From Sphingobium_A sp965228065 (lineage in GTDB: Bacteria > Pseudomonadota > Alphaproteobacteria > Sphingomonadales > Sphingomonadaceae): 64,000 bases of DNA. The notes beneath the pieces are model-generated. The model saw only the letters and a program-made list of their open reading frames with translations. It had not been told where the DNA came from and ran no database searches. Numbering within the stretch: the first letter of the stretch is position 1; each line of letters starts with the position of its first letter. The DNA lies in assembly GCA_965228065.1 (NCBI GenBank), contig OZ245788.1:1612001-1676000 (forward strand). Direction: 5' to 3'. Positions 60,517-64,000 of this stretch are shown here, one piece after another. The position numbers and the translations under genes are program-made.

Positions 60517-60741
60517 CCCTCCCGATCCGCGCCGCATCTGCAGGCGCGGACAATCGAATGCTCGATAAAATCGCGGTTCGATGCGCATGGTTCCGGCCGG
60601 ACACGCCCAGTCGTGCAGTGCCGGGGCCGAGCGGCCGGCCGCACGCGAAATGATCGCCGCGCCATCGGATCAAGCCCGTTGCATCGCCCGAAATGTGAAG
60701 CTAAAGGAAGCGGCCCGCGCGGAACCGCGTGGGTACGGGGC

Positions 60742-60817
60742 GGGGCTGTAGCTCAGATGGGAGAGCGCTGCAATCGCACTGCAGAGGTCAGGAGTTCGAT
60801 CCTCCTCAGCTCCACCA
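60742..60817 (+). tRNA. tRNA-Ala (CGC)
   Basis: 76-base tRNA with encoded CCA. Acceptor GGGGCTG/CAGCTCC (one G-U), D arm GCTCAGATGGGAGAGC, anticodon stem CTGCA/TGCAG with CGC at 60775-60777, and T arm GGAGTTCGATCCTCC. All canonical. Confidence 0.96.
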
Positions 60818-60857
60818 CCCCTTTCCAAACCGCTTCTCCCGGCCTAGCTCCGAAGCG

Positions 60858-61610
60858 ATGACCACTCCCGAACCGATCCCGGCGGCGACGCTGATCCTGT
60901 TCCGCGATCGCGATGGCGCACCGCCCGAGCTTCTGATCGTCAAGCGCGCCAAAGCGATGAGCTTTGCTGCCGGCGCATTGGTCTTTCCCGGCGGTCGCAT
61001 CGATCCTGGGGATTTCCTGCTGGCCGGCGACGCTGCCGATCCTGACGATGCCGCTGCGCGAATCGCGGCGATCCGTGAAACGCTTGAGGAAAGCGGCATC
61101 GCGGTCGGCTTCGATCCGATGCCGGATCCGGAGGCCGTCGCGGCGCTGCGCCAGTCGCTCGTCGAGGGTGAGGCCTTTGAAGACGCGATCGCGCGTGGCG
61201 GTTGGCGGCTCGATCTGGATCTGCTCGTCCCCTGGGCGCGCTGGTGCCCCAATTTCCGCGAGACGCGGTCCTTCGACACACGCTTCTATATTGCGCGCCT
61301 GCCCGAGAATGCGCCGGAGCCCAGCGTCGACGAAAGCGAGAATACGCACGTCTTCTGGGCGCACGCCGATGCGGTGATTGCGCTTGCCCGTCGCGGTGAG
61401 GCACGGATCATCTTTCCGACCTGGCGCAATCTCGAGCGGCTGGCGCTGTTCGCGGATTTCGATGCCGCGGCGGAATATAGCGCGCGCTTCCCGATCCGGC
61501 TGATCCGGCCCTGGGTGGAGGACCGTGTGGATGGTCGGCATCTGATGATCCCCGACGATCTCGGTTATCCGGTGACGGAACAGCCGCTGAGTGAGGTGTC
61601 GCGGGCCTGA
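60858..61610 (+). CDS. NUDIX hydrolase
   Basis: 250 residues. FPGGRIDPGDF begins the Nudix region, then an insertion of about 15 residues precedes RETLEESGI, giving a split Nudix box (G...REx2EExG) as in NUDT19-like enzymes that cleave CoA derivatives or other nucleoside diphosphate compounds. The downstream extensin-like gene overlaps its stop (ATGA-type). Substrate unknown. Confidence 0.9.
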   Translation: MTTPEPIPAATLILFRDRDGAPPELLIVKRAKAMSFAAGALVFPGGRIDPGDFLLAGDAADPDDAAARIAAIRETLEESGIAVGFDPMPDPEAVAALRQSLVEGEAFEDAIARGGWRLDLDLLVPWARWCPNFRETRSFDTRFYIARLPENAPEPSVDESENTHVFWAHADAVIALARRGEARIIFPTWRNLERLALFADFDAAAEYSARFPIRLIRPWVEDRVDGRHLMIPDDLGYPVTEQPLSEVSRA

Positions 61611-62350
61611 TGGCCAGGCGTCGCCGGATGATGCGCAGAACCCGCCGGCTGGTGCAGATGCTGGTCGTTGCCGCTTTCGTCGCCGCGCTGGCATTTGGCC
61701 TTTATGTCTTTTCGCGCGCGCGCCCACAGGATGTGCCGTGGACGCCGCTCGATCTCGGCCAGCCGGTGGGCATCTTCACCGGCCGCAAGATCACCGCGCT
61801 GGGCGATGCGCCGGATCAATGCCGCGCATTGCTCAATCGCGCCGGTGCCCGTTTCGACGTGATCCCCCCCTTTGGTGCGGACCAGTGTCTGGTGGAGGAT
61901 GGGCTCAAGCTTGCCGGCGGTGCACGGCGCATCACCTTGCTACCCGAAAATCCGCGCATGGCCTGTCCGGTCGCGGCCGGGCTGGCGGTCTGGGAATGGG
62001 AAGTCGTCCAACCCGCCGCACGACGCATCTTCGGCAAGAGCGTCGCCGCGATCGAGCATTTGGGGACATGGAATTGCCGGCGCATCGCGGGCAGCAAGAG
62101 CTGGAGCCAGCATTCGACGGCCAACGCCATCGATGTGGCGGCGTTCCGGCTGGCCGACGGCACCGTGATCAACGTGCTGCACGATTGGAAAGGCGATGCG
62201 AAGAAGGCCGAATTCCTTCGCGCCGTCCGCGACGGTGCCTGCGATCTGTTCTCGACCGTGCTCTCGCCCGATTACAACGCCGCCCATGCAGATCACCTCC
62301 ACATCGATCAGGCAAAACGCGGCGCGATGAGCAGGCGTCCCTGTCGTTAG
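61610..62350 (+). CDS. extensin-like C-terminal domain protein
   Basis: 246 residues. A very basic start (MARRRRMMRRTRR) and one membrane helix (LVVAAFVAALAFGLYVF) precede the extensin-like (PF06904) domain: QCRALLNRAGARFD, CRRIAGSKSWSQHSTANAIDVAAF and the terminal AHADHLHIDQ. Conserved His and Asp residues resemble zinc D,D-peptidases of the cell wall. Probably a periplasmic envelope enzyme. Confidence 0.92.
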   Translation: MARRRRMMRRTRRLVQMLVVAAFVAALAFGLYVFSRARPQDVPWTPLDLGQPVGIFTGRKITALGDAPDQCRALLNRAGARFDVIPPFGADQCLVEDGLKLAGGARRITLLPENPRMACPVAAGLAVWEWEVVQPAARRIFGKSVAAIEHLGTWNCRRIAGSKSWSQHSTANAIDVAAFRLADGTVINVLHDWKGDAKKAEFLRAVRDGACDLFSTVLSPDYNAAHADHLHIDQAKRGAMSRRPCR

Positions 62351-62568
62351 AAAATGCCGCCGCCGAGCATCAGGCGGATCACGCCGACGCCGATCACGAC
62401 CAGGTTGAGGTTGCGCCCTGCGGTGCTGCGGGAAATCACGCCGATACCCGCGCCGATCGCTGCCACCGGGATGATGAACCAGTTGGCCCAGCCGAGCAGC
62501 GGGATGAAGGCGAACACGGCCAGAACCAGCGCAACAGCGCCGATCACGAGTGAGACGATATTCAACAT
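62347..62568 (-). CDS. small membrane protein
   Basis: 73 residues made of two hydrophobic segments (VSLVIGAVALVLAVFAFIPLLG and FIIPVAAIGAGIGVI) and a short glycine-rich end. No family assigned. The start overlaps the stop of the upstream membrane gene (ATGA); the end overlaps the convergent extensin gene by 4 bases. Confidence 0.75.
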   Translation of the reverse strand: MLNIVSLVIGAVALVLAVFAFIPLLGWANWFIIPVAAIGAGIGVISRSTAGRNLNLVVIGVGVIRLMLGGGIF

Positions 62569-63131
62569 CAGGCGGGAACTCCGATTTCTGCGCGCGGCAG
62601 GAACCAGCGCGCGATGACGAGACCGCCGACGACCAGCATGGCCGTGTCGCCGACGAACAGATAGATGAAATGCGCCCAGTCATGGTGATACCAGATCGGC
62701 TCGCCCAGGCTCATGAGGACGCCCCCCGCCAGCGAGAACAACACGACCAGCTTCGCGCGCGATGCGAAATCGGGCACGCGCGCAGCGATCGTCATCAGTG
62801 CAAAGCCCATCAGTATCGCGACGATCAGTTCATGGACGAAGCCGGCGATCAGCACGCCGGGATCGGCGACGCCGAATCCGCCCGAATTATAGTGGACCGT
62901 CGCAATCGGCCCCTTGCCGTACATCACCGCGCCGTTCGCGGTCGCGGCGGAGGGAATGCTGTAGGTTCCGGTCGCGGGCAGATTGGCTGCGAGCGACTGC
63001 TGGATCGCCGCCTGTTGCGTCACGTCCACCGAGCCATAGGCCAGATAGGACAGTGGTGTGGCGAAGAAGATGAATCCGGTGATGAACATCGCGACTGCCG
63101 CCGCGACCGAGCCAATCAGCATCCTGGGCAT
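62568..63131 (-). CDS. hypothetical membrane protein
   Basis: 187 residues with four hydrophobic helices and an outside loop after the first (LSYLAYGSVDVTQQAAIQQS). HHDWAHFIYLFVGDTAMLV holds several His residues near helix 4. Resembles uncharacterised sphingomonad membrane proteins. Forms a two-gene unit with the 62347-62568 gene. Confidence 0.8.
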   Translation of the reverse strand: MPRMLIGSVAAAVAMFITGFIFFATPLSYLAYGSVDVTQQAAIQQSLAANLPATGTYSIPSAATANGAVMYGKGPIATVHYNSGGFGVADPGVLIAGFVHELIVAILMGFALMTIAARVPDFASRAKLVVLFSLAGGVLMSLGEPIWYHHDWAHFIYLFVGDTAMLVVGGLVIARWFLPRAEIGVPA

Positions 63132-63230
63132 ATCGGCCTCCCCATTTGACCGGGCGAGACTAGGATGCCGCGCGCCGCTTGGCTAGTGAACCGATCAATG
63201 GGCCAGGTCGTTCCCTCTGTACGTCGTTCC

Positions 63231-63881
63231 TCAGTGCATCAATGAGCGGACGAAGCCGATCAGACCGGTCTGGCGGCTGCGCTTCATGCGTTCGGCCTCA
63301 AGGATGGTCTTCACCTTTTCGAAGCAGCCATGGGCGTCGTCATTGACGAGCACATAGTCATAACCGTCCCAGTGCGCGATCTCGGCGGCGGCGCGCGCCA
63401 TGCGCGCCTCGATCACTTCCTCGCTGTCGGTCGCGCGCCCGCGCAGGCGCCGTTCGAGCTCCTCCAGCGAGGGTGGGAAGATGAAGACGCGCACGACGTC
63501 GCCGCCCGCGATCTGATGCAGCTGCTGCGCGCCCTGCCAGTCGATATCGAACAGCACGTCGCGACCACTGGCCAGCATCTCCTCGACCGGTGCGTGCGGC
63601 GTGCCATAGCGGTGGCCGAACACATGCGCCCATTCGAGGAATTCGTGGTTGGCCACCATTTCCTTGAACTTCGCGACATCGACGAAGTGATAATCGACTC
63701 CGTCGGTTTCGCCGGGCCGGATCGGCCGCGTGGTCGCGGAAACCGACATGGCCAGGCTGGGGTCTGCTTTCAGCAGCTTGCGCGCGATGGTCGACTTGCC
63801 TGCGCCCGATGGCGAGGAGAGTACGAAGAGTACGCCGCGCCGCTTGAAGCCGTGCGGGTCTGACTGGGTGGGATCGGTCAT
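63231..63881 (-). CDS. gmk: guanylate kinase
   Basis: 216-residue enzyme phosphorylating GMP to GDP. The P-loop SSPSGAGKST is at about residues 22-31, the GMP-binding SVSATTRPIRPGE and YHFVD follow, and FDIDWQGAQQL is the Walker B region. C-terminal LID-like RRLRGRATDSEE. Complete, with start ATG 63881. Confidence 0.97.
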   Translation of the reverse strand: MTDPTQSDPHGFKRRGVLFVLSSPSGAGKSTIARKLLKADPSLAMSVSATTRPIRPGETDGVDYHFVDVAKFKEMVANHEFLEWAHVFGHRYGTPHAPVEEMLASGRDVLFDIDWQGAQQLHQIAGGDVVRVFIFPPSLEELERRLRGRATDSEEVIEARMARAAAEIAHWDGYDYVLVNDDAHGCFEKVKTILEAERMKRSRQTGLIGFVRSLMH

Positions 63882-64000
63882 GCCCGCTAGTGACGTGGGG
63901 AGCGCGCTGCGTCAATAATGCGCAATCAATGTCCGCAACCGCCGGAAGCCGTTTGGCAGGTTGACGGGACATGATCGAAGCGCGGGGATGAGCAGAGGCA

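Noticed and set aside
63988..64000. Possible start of another rightward gene
   Set aside because: An ATG with only 13 bases left in the window cannot be judged.

Overview
The window looks like chromosome of a GC-rich alphaproteobacterium of the Sphingomonas type. This rests on the protein repertoire (DUF2059 gene between gltD and gltB, DUF4893 lipoprotein, patatin/3-hydroxybutyrate dehydrogenase pair, F420 genes cofE-cofD-cofC) and on dense intergenic palindromic repeats. No rRNA gene is present, so the placement is inference. The 5' end of rlmN is cut by the window start.

Layout. 1-6.8 kb: rlmN, a TSUP transporter, a heme-b membrane protein with a Tat-exported molybdenum oxidoreductase, a cyclopropane fatty acid synthase, and a divergent SDR/TetR pair sharing two operator-like palindromes. 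6.8-13.7 kb: argG, then a cell-surface glycosylation cluster (two GT87-like enzymes, a GtrA flippase-like protein, a methyltransferase, and a divergent large GT-C-like membrane protein). 13.7-18 kb: an overlapping leftward run yggT-DUF167-folD-NTF2-like-marC, then GST and a small periplasmic protein. 18.2-25 kb: gltD-DUF2059-gltB. 25-27.2 kb: uppP, an NDUFA9-like epimerase, tRNA-Leu(CAG).

27.2-43 kb is an accessory region. A P4-type tyrosine recombinase sits against tRNA-Leu. It is followed by a hydrolase/AraC gene pair, a LysR-MFS-hydrolase module, an AIPR-type putative phage-defence nuclease, a DUF2280 phage-type gene, a DNA-3-methyladenine glycosylase whose reading frame appears broken at its start, several small uncharacterised genes, and a complete IS21-family element next to a truncated gene remnant. 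No convincing attR was found; only a weak 18-bp imperfect match.

43-64 kb returns to core-like genes: cofE-cofD-cofC for coenzyme F420, a cold-shock protein, the oxygen-sensing FixL-FixJ pair, a ScfR/RamB-type regulator divergent from isocitrate lyase, a Baeyer-Villiger-type monooxygenase, an ASCH/winged-helix protein with an M20 amidohydrolase, patatin and 3-hydroxybutyrate dehydrogenase genes, a zinc metallopeptidase, an unusual tRNA-Tyr-like gene, tRNA-Ala(CGC), a Nudix hydrolase, an extensin-like protein and guanylate kinase.

The best candidates for a second look are the AIPR nuclease and its small neighbours, the frameshifted glycosylase, the two about 140-bp dyad repeats, the tandem dyads near FixLJ, and the degenerate tRNA-Tyr. 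I did not find a clearly new multi-gene system.
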